A stretch of 64,000 nucleotides of DNA from assembly GCA_004194705.1 (NCBI GenBank), contig SADC01001287.1:558001-622000 (forward strand), read 5' to 3'. The notes beneath the pieces were generated by a model. The model saw nothing but the letters and a program-made list of their open reading frames with translations. It did no database searches and had not been told where the DNA came from. This document shows, one piece after another, positions 11,301-23,000 of the stretch; positions within the stretch are counted from its first letter, which is position 1, and the number at the start of each line of letters is the position of its first letter. Both the position numbers and the translations under genes were made by a program. This DNA is from Ditylenchus dipsaci. Its lineage: Eukaryota > Nematoda > Chromadorea > Rhabditida > Anguinidae.

Positions 11301-12318
11301 ATTAAAATTGAAATTGCTTTTATTTTTTTACTAACTGGAGATGGTATAAATAAACGTGCCTCTAATAAAAGTTTATCTGCAGATGAAGAAAATTTTTGGC
11401 CCTCAATTTTGAAAAAATTGATTTTTTCAAAAAAAAGGGTATATCTCAACAAAGTTAGATTTTAAAAAGTTTGATTTGGTAGCTTTTGGAGTTAAAGGAG
11501 TCAGAGTGGGTGTTCCTCCAAACGTGCATACCACTGCGCGCAAAAACCAAGGTCCTTTAAACAAGACAAAACAAATAGCGTACAAACACGACGCTGTAAG
11601 GGTCAAGAATCAGGGTGAAAACATCCACCCCTAGCTCATTTCCAGAAAATTATGATATGGTAAAATAAAATTACAAAAAGGCAATTTCAGATTATTAATG
11701 TATGCGTTAATTATTACTGGTTTGCTAGCGCTTGTGGTTGACATCTCTCTCATAGACACATTTCGACATTGATTTCTGTTATGATTTATACTTTTTCTCT
11801 ACACCACCAAAGGGTGATAAGGACGTTTAAAGATTGAGATAAGTTTTGTGGCATACCCACACAAATAAGGTTAGGAATCAATGTCAAAAGGTAAAACCGT
11901 ACAAAAGTTAAAGCCGTACTGCCCTTTCAGACCTCATCTAAAACTTAAAATTTTCCCTAATTTAGAGGGCTGAAAATGGGCTTATTTATATTGTATATTT
12001 ATGATATACGACTTTCTTTTATAGTCAAAATTTTCGCCGTGAAAACCGGTCAGAAAAAGTAAAAAAATTAATAGAAACCTTACCTTGAACTCATTAGCCC
12101 CTTCGGTGCGAGCCCAAAGAGCAGCATCGGCAGAACCAATAATTGCTAAAATAATAATTAAAGGAGTTCTTCTCAAAAGAAATTTTTTAGCAAGAACTTA
12201 CCAGCTCTTTTGATTCCTTCGCTGCTCTCAGTCAAGGTATCTAAAAAAGCAGATTTTCAAACCACAAGTCCACACCCTCAGATGCGTTCTTACCGATGTA
12301 AGCGCTCCAGCCAGACAT
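8358..12318 (-). CDS. pfn: profilin (spliced, 7 exons)
   Basis: Profilin binds monomeric actin, polyproline proteins and phosphoinositides in the cytoplasm and controls actin filament growth. Exons in transcript order are 12318-12294, 12240-12202, 12145-12084, 9813-9751, 9691-9658, 9603-9529 and 8458-8358. All junctions are GT/AG and the phases close without a break, giving a 132-residue protein, the usual family length. The N-terminus MSGWSAYID is the profilin signature, with Trp4 and Tyr7 of the polyproline-binding face. Further blocks are AALWARTEGANEFK, GADLEGTHYIVPRTEENLIF, GKKDKTGFFAVKTATAILIA, and a C-terminal helix ending LAAYLTEIGY, whose aromatic end completes the polyproline site. 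From memory, the SGADxxGxHYxVPRTEE block is closest to nematode PFN-1. The start is the only ATG before the MSGW signature. Intron 3 is about 2.3 kb and intron 6 about 1.1 kb, both filled with repeats. A foldback element begins 56 bases upstream of the ATG. Confidence 0.95.
8479..8530. repeat. fragment of the CACGGGAAAGGCACGACC terminal repeat
   Basis: CACGGGAAAGGCACGACC at 8479-8496 and AACATTATATACC just beyond match the arm ends of the large palindrome at 25739-26583. Here the end of the repeat lies 20 bases upstream of the last profilin acceptor. Confidence 0.65.
8635..8755. mobile_element. pogo-type MITE with TA target duplication
   Basis: Termini CAGTCGAGTCTCGATATAAC and its inverse complement, about 27 bp each, are flanked by TA at 8633-8634 and 8756-8757. 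The element is 121 bp, has no coding capacity and lies in profilin intron 6. The CAGTCGA termini resemble those of the elements at 1533, 8921, 20161 and 26910. Confidence 0.85.
8921..9286. mobile_element. pogo-type foldback MITE with TA target duplication
   Basis: Left end CAGTCAAACCTCGATAAACC and right end CTTATCGAAGTTTGACTG are inverted repeats, with TA on both sides (8919-8920 and 9287-9288). The inner parts, such as GTCAGACACTTTTTTAA and its complement, and CTGACGATATTTCCGACCAG, continue the symmetry, so almost all of the 366 bp folds on itself. It lies in profilin intron 6. Confidence 0.85.
9294..9358 (-). repeat. tRNA-like SINE head
   Basis: On the minus strand GGCATGGCGCAGTGGTATCG resembles a pol III A box, and GCAGGTTCGAACCTCAC, about 35 bases downstream, is a good B box. 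The separation fits a tRNA-derived promoter. A cloverleaf does not close (the anticodon arm is poly-T rich), so this is a SINE head or decayed tRNA, not a functional tRNA gene. Confidence 0.5.
9866..10346. mobile_element. foldback element with terminal ACTTGTTTACTTGGAGG
   Basis: The left arm (9866-9976) reads CTTGTTTACTTGGAGG, then TTTTTGGTCAACTATGAATA, then GTGTTTAGACGTCT. The right arm (10247-10346) is the inverse complement of the same blocks. The centre contains the GC-rich motif of the dispersed foldback family (GAAGGGAGCGCAGGGGGCTT) and CATAATTCCGAGCAAGACTA. It lies in profilin intron 3. Confidence 0.75.
10660..10850. repeat. CCGGGACGGGA repeat
   Basis: Four to five copies of (T)CCGGGACGGGA(T) alternate with AGTTCCG in an AT-rich intron. 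A related short run, GTCGGGACGGAAATGTCCGG, occurs at 3038-3058. The G-rich units stand out strongly from the local composition. Confidence 0.55.
10853..11290. repeat. about 160-bp direct tandem repeat in profilin intron 3
   Basis: The unit at about 10853-10955 (CATGTCAGATATTTTACC, then TCAACATCTTAGCTAT) recurs at about 11023-11125 with the same order of motifs. A more diverged third unit begins near 11215. Confidence 0.6.
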
Positions 12319-12373
12319 TTTTATACGAATTTAGTAGCAAAATAAGCAAATAACTGAAAATGACTAATTTTGG

Positions 12374-13136
12374 CAGGACTACACGGTTTTGAAAACGCCC
12401 AAAATCATGTTTAAAGTTGTTTTTTTACGTTTTAAGGCTCGAAACGTACGGAGAATGTGTTTTTAGAGCGCGGAGGACCACTTTCCAAAAAAAAATTGAC
12501 CGAAAATTGGATTTTTTGATTTCTGGAACAAAGGTAAACCACCTTTTTTAAGAATTTTCTACCACTTTTTGGTTACTGTAGCTTGTCAAAGAGTCTCTGT
12601 GAATGCATTAATGCATTATGATCAAGAGTCTTGCTGGGAATCATGTCTAAGGTAAAGGAGTGCGCGCATCTCTAACTCCCCGAAGTGGGCGCAGACGTCT
12701 TGGTGGCTCGGGATCAAGATGCGCATACTCATATACCTTAGACACAAACCACTCGAAAGTGACTATGGATGCATGGAGGGGCTTGGAGTGAGATGCGCAC
12801 ACACACATACCTTAGAAACAAATCACTAGAAAGTGACTCTAGATGAATGAAAAAAGTATGCGTATTAGAGTTTCTTTATGCGCTAGGCCACAGTTTAGAG
12901 AACTATCTTCAAATTCCATTTTTTAGGTATTTCAGGAGCATCCACGTATCTTTCTAGTGGTTTACCTTGGTTTTGGTCCCCCAAGGCAAAAGTCAATTTT
13001 CAGTCAAGATGTTTTTTTTTCGAAAAATAGTTGTCCGCGCTCTAAAAACACGTTTTTCATAATTTTGAGCCTTAAAAAGTAGAAAAAACTTTAAACCTGA
13101 TTTTGAGCGACTTTAAAATTGTGTAGATCAGTCCTT
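12374..13136. mobile_element. long foldback element, near-complete copy of the dispersed hairpin family
   Basis: Outer arms pair over about 130 bases: left CCCAAAATCATGTTTAAAGT and TGTGTTTTTAGAGCGCGGA, against right TCCGCGCTCTAAAAACACG and ACTTTAAACCTGATTTTGAG. Inside are the family blocks GGTAAACCACCTTT, TCTTGCTGGGAATCATGTCT, a GC-rich centre with CGAAGTGGGCGCAG, TAGACACAAACCACTCGAAA and its duplicate, and TTATGCGCTAGGCCACAG. No coding frame is present. It occupies the promoter-proximal region of profilin, ending 56 bases before the start codon. The family recurs in many partial copies from 23.8 to 56.2 kb. Confidence 0.75.
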
Positions 13137-13157
13137 ATTTTTATATAAAGTTAGACC

Positions 13158-13412
13158 CTATTCCACAATGAGGGGGGCGTTCCTTGGTCCCTCTGTTGTT
13201 TTTTTAATGTAATTTCAAGGCTAAAACTTAGGCAAGGGTAAGCCAGCGTATGTAAAGATGGACTTGAACATAAGTCTAAGATATGTTTGAGCCTGTCCTA
13301 ACATACGCTGGCCTACCCTTGCCTAAAAGCCTAAGCCTAAAAGTTCTCAAAAAACAAAAGAATAACCAAGGCAATAGCCACCCAACCCCCCCCCCTCACC
13401 ATTGTGGAATAG
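13158..13412. mobile_element. MITE with CTATTCCACAATG termini
   Basis: CTATTCCACAATG at the left pairs with CATTGTGGAATAG at the right. Inner inverted blocks include GGCAAGGGTAAGCCAGCGTA and its near-complement GCTGGCCTACCCTTGCC. A related copy is at 18241-18476, and inner fragments (GGCCAGCGTA) occur at 30160-30210 and 44690-44740. Confidence 0.75.
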
Positions 13413-13429
13413 ATCCTGAAGTTTTTTTT

Positions 13430-14900
13430 TGTTTAAATCAATGACGCGAACACTAACATTTTGCCAGTTGTAAATAAAGCTAATGATTGAATTCGACTAA
13501 ACGAAATTCAAGAATAACCATGAGGCCTACAGAATTTCATCAGAAACTCAAATTCATCATCAGGATGAAGAAATGTAACAGCAACAAGAATAACACAATA
13601 GAAGAAAAAGAGAACTAAGTATCGTCTACACAAATGTCCTTAAAAGAAGTTGATGAGCAGCCGAACACTGGAAAATGGCGCTAAATTTGAACGAACTTTT
13701 CTTTTAGAATAATGGCAGATTTCGTCATTATTCATCTGCATCTCTCCCTTCTAAAATCTGAACAGAACAGACAATAAAGGCACATCAATCACCAGTATGT
13801 TGAACGAAAACTTCGAAATAGATGGCAACTTTTTTCAAAAAAGTGGCATTCCGCACATAATTAAGCTGAAGCTGGTATAAAATAAATAATTAATTGACCA
13901 AACCCCTGTTTTTACACAAAATTCATTTTTGGGCGTGACCCAAATTCAGCCTTATATAGTCCAACTATTTTCTGACCTAAAAAGTCGAATTAAATTTTTT
14001 TTACCAAAATTTGACTTTTGCCTTGGAGGCACAAGGTAAACCGCCTTATATAAGGTTATTTTACCCTGTTTGATCACTAGAGCTAGTCAAAAAGCCTCTA
14101 TATGCATTTTATGATTAAGAGTACTAGGGGATGTTCGCATAGTACCAGAGAATATACGCTACTATGGTCCGATAATTTTATTTACTGCGAAACCGTGTAT
14201 TAAAAAAAGCAAGAAGAGAATAATGCAAAAGCAAGAAATATGAAGAAATGGAGTAGACACGGACTTATTATTCCACGGCCCTTGCTAAGGAGCCTTTTTC
14301 CGTTTCTTTGTCTGTCAATGCTTAAACAATTCTTTTTAGCTGAGAAAATATGATTCACATAAATATAAAAAAAATAGATGAAGGGCCGTTACAAAAACCA
14401 CATTTCAGCGATACTGATCAACAAAACAAAAAAGAGTTTGTCTCAATAACACGTATAAATATGCCAAAATCGATTGTTTATAATAAGCAAGAGCAATATT
14501 TGACGGGGAGAAAGAGCTAAAGAGATAGTGCAGACAACAAAAGATAAAACCACAGGAACCACAGTGTGAAGTTAGCCACACTCACACTTGTCACTGTTGT
14601 TTATACAATACTGATTATATCGATGAGTCTTAGCAGCTAAATAGGTGGAAAAGATTTGACCACTATCTTTTCAACAAAACACCCACGCACTTACCTTTTT
14701 GTTTTTGACCGATTTCTATCTTATCAGCCCCCACATTTTTATTTTATAAGGAATGTGTTGGCAATCGAACTGCTGGCACACGCCTTTTCAATCTCTTTTC
14801 CGGTTTATTGCTTTATCTTGTGCATGGTGACCAAATAAAATATAAACAAAACGCAGACGGCCCGAATGGCCATTTAAGGACACTTGCGTACTTAAAATGA
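13430..14900. other. intergenic AT-rich sequence, no gene seen
   Basis: Nothing protein-coding is recognisable. A diverged piece of the foldback family sits at about 13985-14135 (GACTTTTGCCTTGGAGGCAC, then GATCACTAGAGCTAGTCAAA). A 60-codon frame at 14656-14838 has no supporting features. Confidence 0.4.
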
Positions 14901-14912
14901 ATCCCCCTATTT

Positions 14913-15652
14913 TCAGGACGTTCTACCTCTTGTGCTATAATACAAATTTACGCTCAACATAAGAAAAATAGTTGCTTTATCACAACCTGGGTGGATACCA
15001 CCACGAAAAAATTAGAAAAAACGATGAAACATAAGTGGGTTAAAAGTTGAAAAAAATGGGCACCAGCACACACAAAAAGCAATAAAGAATTTCGGTACCA
15101 CTATTCGGGGACCATCACTGTTTGTGGGTTTTCAGGTGAAAAAATTGCATAGATGACAAAAGTAAACTATTTGTAGTAATAGACATTTTGAAACGTTTCA
15201 AGTGCTTTTGTGTGGTCTGAGTGGCTAAGAGGACTTTAAAGTGATTTAGGGTGATTCGGGGAGGTTTTTAAGTGTTTGTGCTGGTTGTCAGAGGGTTTTG
15301 CATGCTAAGGTACCCGGTTAATTACTTCAGGAAACAATATCTAAATTCTGATGACAGATTCATGCTCAGAAAACTCTATTTAATTAAAAACAGCTGTTAC
15401 CGAAGTTGTCTGTCAAATTTCATGCTCCTTTCAAGATAACAAAGATTTAAGTTCTCTATTGTTCAGTAAAAGGATTGACCATGAATTGCGTACTTCACAA
15501 GAATCTCCCTGTTTTCAGGGTTTTCTACCTATTGTGCTATAATACAAATTTACGCTCAACATAAGAAATATAGTTGCTCTATCACAACCTGGGTGGATAC
15601 CACCACGAAAAAATTAGAAAAACGATATAACATAAGTTGGTTTAAAGTTGAA
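14913..15652. repeat. pair of about 137-bp direct repeats 600 bases apart
   Basis: Positions 14913-15049 and 15513-15652 are nearly identical, sharing TACCTCTTGTGCTATAATAC, TTTACGCTCAACATAAGAAA and ACAACCTGGGTGGATACCAC. The spacing and shared borders could be long terminal repeats of a small element, but no primer-binding site or polypurine tract is evident and the spacer (15050-15512) has no coding frame. Confidence 0.6.
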
Positions 15653-16070
15653 AAGAAGTTATAAAATGTCGACTGACACAGTCCAAATACTATATAAAGA
15701 TATAAACCATAAACCAATATAAACCATAAAAAAACTCAAAATGGAGTGAGCTGGGAGCAGGAGGGCAAAACATATCGAAATTTAACATTTTACACATTAG
15801 TTTTACAAAAGACTGTTTCTTTGGGGGTCTTTAGTTTTGGGTATTGGCAGTAAAATAGGGAATGTGAAAGTTTGACTGTACAACCAGGTTCGACTGTATA
15901 ATTTTTGATAAAGAAAATAGTTAAATTGTTGACTGTAAAATAGTTATTTGTGGAAATTAATTTTCGTACGACTAATCATAGAAATTAACTGTGAAATTGC
16001 AAATGTATTTGTGAAAGCTCATTGTTACACAGTTAAGGACCATACTTGTTGATGCAAATGAGAATTTGAC

Positions 16071-16193
16071 AAATTCAAATGCGCGCAGGACACTTTTCTT
16101 TGGTCTCTCACTTTACTCTTTCGAGTTGCTCGAAATAACTCCAAAGAGTAAACTGCGAGACGAAAGAGAAGTGTCCCGCGCGCATTTGAATTT
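16071..16193. mobile_element. 123-bp palindromic MITE
   Basis: The arms AAATTCAAATGCGCGCAGGA and CCCGCGCGCATTTGAATTT are inverted repeats. Inner blocks CACTTTTCTTTGGTCTCTCA and TTTACTCTTTCG pair with GCGAGACGAAAGAGAAGTG and CCAAAGAGTAAA. Nearly the whole length folds into one hairpin. Target duplication is unclear. Confidence 0.75.
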
Positions 16194-17079
16194 ATATAAT
16201 GTTTTTGCTTGTGTAGTCTCGATTTTATAATAAAATATTGCTGCGTTTTATGTAAAAATAACAGTGAGGTTCTGTTTTTCTTTTTAGTGAAAAGTATTCA
16301 GCTGTATATAATCTTCACACAGTGTTATGGCACGTAGAAAGTCACGGTTGAACATTTCGAAGAGCCCTAACCCAACAAACAAGTAATAATTTATCTTGAC
16401 TTTCCAAATGAAAACATCCTAAACTTAGTATCATTAGAAAGCTGAACTCCTGGCGGTCGTTTTAGTATGTTATAACATTGAGTTTACCGTTACAATTGTG
16501 GCGCACCACTTGAAAACCTGTAGGTTTTCAGCTGAATTTTGACCATGCTTTTGACCATGCTGAATGATCACCTTCCGGGCCTCTTTTCACCTAATTTATC
16601 CTTCAGCGGAGCAAGAGAGACCGGCACCATCGTGCTCAGCATGATTTTTTCTATAAGTAGAGGCAATTGTAACGAATGACCGTCGGAGTGTTAAAGAAAA
16701 TCGGGGAAAACAGCTGGGTGCCAATCATTTCTTTATACATGATTTATATTTCCAAAACAAATCAACAATAATATAAGCATGCGTAGAAAGTGTATTAAAA
16801 GATCAACCAAAAATAAAAACTAAATAATTTTTTGCCAAGGCACAACAAAAAATATAATGAGTAGAAATTTTTGAGATATACAAACTTTTTTTCGCTTTTT
16901 TCCTTTGTTAATTTTAACGTTTTTACAAAAAAGTTATTAATTTACAATTCAAGTGCACAAATAAATTATGTGATATGTGATTGTTTGTGATATGTACACA
17001 AAAAAATTACACAAAATCAGCAAGTACTACCCATATCTATTATTTGAGTGAGCAACAAAGAGTTCCTGATAGTGCATTT

Positions 17080-20000
17080 TCAAAACTTATTTTCTTTACC
17101 CAGTATTTTTTGAGCTCGTCAGACATGTAAAAAGGTTTTTCTGGGCTTCCATCGTTTGTCTCGCTGTCTTCCACTACAAATAAACATAGCGATAATAACA
17201 GAAGAGAAAATATTCAGTAAATAAACTTACAAAAACATAGAAAAGTGGTATCTACGCCCATTCTGAAAGTAAAAGAGATAACTCATAAGAAAAATTGTAA
17301 TTAGTGGAATTAGTCATGAATAATAATAATTGCCCCACACTTTAGTTAAAAACACTTACTCATAGACTTCAAAAAATAGATCACAAATCAAGTAGGTGCC
17401 CAACAGCACAATCACCTGGAAACAAACAAGTTTCCAAATGTATTGATAAAATTGAAAAAAATTGAAGAGGGACTAGTTTTCCATCACAAGATCTAACTAT
17501 GTTAAAAAATTTTCGAAATATCTCAAGACTTACAAAATTATAGAACTTAAAATTTATTTGATTATGTAATAAAAAAATTGTCGCCGCCATTTTTAGTTGA
17601 CTATTTGAATTTTTGAAAATCAATATTTTGAACTCATGAAAGTAACTTACAACAGGCAAAAAGTGGTAGTAAAGGGTTATTTGCGGCAGGCCATTGATCA
17701 CCCAGATACCGTTAAAATAGTAGTGAGCTACAGCTCCTGCATAAAATAGGTATTGATATTACATTCCTTTCAAGAATTTTTATTGAAAAATACCCATTCC
17801 AATAGTGATCAAAGCTTTGCCCACAAACACTAAAATGATTTTGATAATACTGCACTTTTTGAAAGCCACAAATTTTGACTAACGCAAAAATCCTGCTGTC
17901 CTGCTGACCACCACTACTCGAATTATATTTCTGGCAAGTAGGCTAAATGAATCTCTGGAAGATCGGCAGAAACCTTTGCCATAGATGGCTGTCTGCAATA
18001 AAGCTGTAATTAAATAACTAAATCAAATACAGGCATTAAAATCATGTATCATAAATAGACAGATAGCCAAAAAGATAATAGGCGGAAAAAATAACGTTTT
18101 TCGGACTTTTAAAGAAAGGTCTGGTTTACTAAGAGAATACTTTTAAAAAGTTGGGATCAGAAATTTTTTCAAAACTCCCTATTTTCTCTCGCTTTGCGTT
18201 ATAATTATTATTGATGACTTTTCATCCGATAGAAAACTTGGCCCTATCCAGTAAAGGAGGCCCCTTGGGGTTGTTGGATTTGTTGGTACCCCTGTTAATT
18301 GTTTTATAATTTATTTAGGGTTAGGCAAGGATTGGCCAGCGAGACTAAGATATGTTTGTGTTTGTTTGAGTCCATTTCAACATACGCTGGCCTACTCTTT
18401 TCCTTACCCAAAAAGTCCCAAAAACAATGGGGGACTAAAAAGGCAGAGAATCCCACCCTCTTTGTTGAATAGGGCCGAAAACTTTTGTCAGATTGCTTAG
18501 AACTCTCGTAAAAAAATTATGAAAGAAAAAACAGGGGTCACCGTTTGTTTAACTTTAAAATACTGGTGTTTCGCTTTAATGACATGTCTGTTCAAGAGTT
18601 AAATCTGACCATAATATAAGCATTTGTAGTTAGAAAGCGAAGAAAAGTCTCCAAACAAAAAAAGAAACAGCTCAGCGCTCTAAATATTAAAAAAATTTTT
18701 TTTTAATTTATTGAATAACTTGCCTGTACAGAAATCTTCCTATAGGATTTTCCACACCTCAAGAATTATTATTTTAACAGTTTAACACTCTAACAACGGA
18801 AAAAATTTACCCTTCAATCTACTGTAGGCGAAATCGAGTATGACTTGGAAGAATTTTACAACGCTCAAAATAAGTGAGCCAAACGCCAAAGTGCCTAAAA
18901 AATAAAGATAGAAATTAGTTTGTAAGTTTAAAAATTATACTCACCGATGTGGTACCTAAAAGTCGGATACTAAAGTAAAATTGAAGATGAAAATTTTGAA
19001 AAAATTAATCACCTTATGGCCCTGCCCAATGCTCGAAGAACAGGAAAAGAGGGCACCTGAACGATTGCTTGTATAAAATAATCTTTTTTATAAACAAAAG
19101 TCATACATCTCTTGGCTTTCTAAATGCAAAATAGTGAGAGGCAAAGGCCCCAGCTAGCGTCATATCTGCAAATATTTGCAATGTCAAGTGACTATTTTTC
19201 AAGTAAACTACTATGATGGCAAATTTTTCAAACTCCAAAATTCAAAATATCGTGATTGTCGGGGTTTTTTATGCTAAATCGAGCACTTTTCTCGAGTTCG
19301 TAACTTTTTCACCTATGTTTATTTTAATTTTTTCTATGTTTAAATGAAAGAGCAGTGTTTTTCCTACCCGCAGGTCAATTTTTCCCATAAATTTGACCTA
19401 TTTACAGTTTTTCCGAGCTGCTTGTAGTTTTTTTTTCGGGTTTCAAGTATACGGAGACCAGAAAGTCAGCTTATATGCTGAGAAACTTTTTGACAAAGAA
19501 CACTACTAAAATTCGTTTTTAGAACCGAAATTAGTTTCTTTATCTAAATTTGGTGAGATCTGGTCAAAATTACTATTGTTTTCTGAAATATGGCCATTTT
19601 CAGTGAGAACCCTAAATTTAGACCACTGGATTCCTAATGATCGTATTACAGCTTTTCTCAACATTTTAAGCAAATCTTAGTTAAGAAAACTAGACTCTTG
19701 TGTTATTATTCATTTTGCATGCTTTTTTGTATACAAATTCAAAAAAACGTAAACCAATACCAAAAATACTCCCACTATGAGTTTACATATTTTTCCAACC
19801 GTTTTTTTTTTTTTTCTATCAATATTCTTTGTACATTTTAGTATTCTCGTTATGGATGTGTGGTGGATGAGCACAAAAAAAAATTACAGATAAACCGAGC
19901 TTTTTGATAGTAGAAGTTATGCAATTTCAAAAGTTATTGCAGCGATGCTGAGAGTTTACTGAATTTTCAAGCAGACAAAGTTTCGGAAAGCTTTTAGAAA

Positions 20001-23000
20001 TAGTCTAACACAGTCGGGTAAAGTTCAAATGCAGCGGCACAAGTAACCCAGACTTAACATCTATATGACATCCAGATCTTAGAGTCATGTTCGAAGAATG
20101 TAGAATTGCAGACATGAGTAAAACAACGTTTCAAGAAATCGATCGCAATAAAGCATGGTACAGTCAAAATTCGATAAGCCGGCACCTCTGAGGACCGACC
20201 TTAGGGTGCCAGTTTATCGAGCTGCCGGTTTATCGGGTGTCGTTTTCCTTAAAGTGTCGAGTATCTGGCCAAATCAAGTGTGGACAGGGTGCCGGTTTAT
20301 CAAGGGTGCCGGTTTATCGAGGTTCGACTGCAATCTACTCTAGTTAACGGGATTACTGGAATGACATTGGAACGACATAATTGTGTTCGGTGAAGAAACC
20401 AGAAATTAACGACACTCTGAGCATCATTGCAATACCTTTTCTGATTGCTGTTTATCCGTAATTTTCTTGGTTTTCTAATCCATTTGGCTATTTATTTTTT
20501 ATTTCCGATACTGAAATACCAAAAATGACAGTACCTGATAAAGCCGAGACAAAGCAAGATAACCAGAAACAGCCAAACAAGTTGTATGCCTGCATTGCTA
20601 GAAGACGAGTATTGTCCCTAGTCACATTGACAAATCTGCACATGGGATCGACGCTTGTACCGAGGTGTACACCTAATTAGCATGTGAATTAGTATGCATA
20701 CTTAAATTATTATTACTTACAGTTGCAAGGGTCTCCATTGCGAATATCATTATTAGCCAATAGAGGGTCATTCAGCCTAGGTCTTCGGCAGTTTTCTTCT
20801 CCAGAGGAGGCTAACCTACAAAATAACATAGATTCGAATATCGAAAAAGTTCAATAAATGTATAATTTCAATGGGTTCAACTAAATTGTTACCCCTAAAG
20901 TCTGAATTATTGCCCCTTTTAATTATTTCTTGCCCCTTTTCCAAATTTCAAATAAAAAAACTGGAATGTTGCCACTTTTTTCTGAAATGGTGCCCCTTTT
21001 TAATCGAATCGGGTGAATTCCTCCGATTTTTCATCGAAGGTGCCGAATCGGAAAAATTTACCCGATTTTGATTAAAAAGGGGCAATATTTCAGAAAAAAG
21101 GGCAAGATTTCAGTTTTTTATTTGAAATTTGAAAAAGGGGCAAGAAATAATTAAAAAGGGGCAAGAATTCAGACTTTAGGGGCAACGATTCCATTTGATC
21201 CGATTTTAATTCTAAAGTGAATTTTGAAGTCATTTTATTCAGTGCTTAACTATTTAATTTTACGGCTGTTCCAGCATGCGAAATTTAAAAATGTCGCGAA
21301 ATCAAAATTTTATGAAAAATGAAAAAATTTAAGGAAAAAAGCGGTAAATTTAATCCTGACAAGGAGGAAGGCACGTGTGAAAAATTACCAAATTGTTATT
21401 GATCCCCAAATAGCAAACACAGCTATATGCAACACAAACGGCACAACAGGGAAAAAAACTGTGGATAGCATATGTCCAAGAGCTCTGCAAAAGTAAATAG
21501 CTGAGGACTGTATACTTTTAACGAAAATTCCTACTTGCTAGCTTGTTCAATCAGCGCAACTGCTATTTTGATTCTTGACCTGACAAAGAGGAAGATCAAC
21601 AGCACAATCACAAACATGCCAGATAGACCAATTGCTTAAAATTTATTGGGATTTTGAATAGAATGGCTACGAAAAGCATCTTACAAAAAAGAGCCAAGTT
21701 GTAGGCATTTCAAAATAGACACTTAGCACAGGTTGAAAAGAGAAATCTGAATTTTTTCCTGTATTAGATTAGTTCACTGAAATATATATGCCCAGTTTTC
21801 AACTGAACTCTATAGGTTTCTTAAATCTTACTCGTTTTGAATATTAAAAAAGTCTCATCGGAAAGGTTTTTTTTCGCGCGCTTCTAATTTCTAAAACTTT
21901 TCAATCTACTGCATATTCGTGTTTTTATATAAAAGTAATTATAAAATTATGCAAAGTGAACGTTTAATCTCCTGTAGCACTGATGCTTTTGTTTCATTTT
22001 ATTGCACCCTCCACTGTTTCACAACTAAAGGCATGATTCCAATTCAAATTCAATCAACTCCTAGAATGCTTTTCTTGATCATCTTGATCGTTCAGTTTTA
22101 ATTATTTTGCATTTAACTTTAGCTAACAGCAAAAAATATGCAAAAACATACAAATCCGTTAACTTTCGTGATTAGCCATTTCACAGTTACTCTATAGTTT
22201 GCTATTTTACGGTGAACAAAAATAAGACACGTTAAATCTTAAAAAACTCGTAAATTTTCTGTGATTAATGTGATGACATTTCACGAGAGCCACCAAAAAA
22301 TATCGTTCTTATATATTCACATTATCATGTTATTAATCATGCTATTTAACGAATTAACTAACCATTAACAGCACCCGCATCATGCAGCAATTTGTATTTG
22401 TACCAACAATAGCCAGATCCTGAAACAATTAGTTTGTGAAAATATATGAACTACACTCTTTAAACCCCACCTCCAACTAAAACCACTAACAGCAGCAAAA
22501 TACTCAGCCAAATCATGGCTCCACCCAAAATCCTCATGACCACTGTCCACAAAAAGCTGACTGCTGCTGACATGGCTAAAAGTCCAAGGATTTGCCACCT
22601 ATGAGATACTTTTTTAAATCACTTTGATAGAAGTCAGCCAAAAAAGTATCTTACCAGCACACACTCAAATCTGCCGCTATTTTCTGGATAACTGCTCGCC
22701 CATTCACAATTCCATCTAGTACTCTATAAAAATTTGGGTTCGGATAAAAAAATAAGAAAAATGAGTTTACTTGGTGCTGTTCCTAGTTCTTGATCCGAAG
22801 GGACCACTCCATTACCGTTCCCAAGAACAGTATTTAGCTGGTTAAGAGTCATGTTTTGTGGGGACTGAATAGTGTTGTATGTCTGCACAACTACTTTCTC
22901 TGCCTCCAAAAATACTTGCGGAAGGCACCTTCCCAGCACTGCAAAAAATATCAGAATTATGGGTGCTTTCAATTAACTTTTTCACATTGCACCTTGATTC

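Noticed and set aside
14913..15652. LTR retrotransposon suggested by two 137-bp direct repeats 600 bases apart
   Set aside because: No TG...CA ends, primer-binding site, polypurine tract or coding sequence; kept only as a direct repeat pair.
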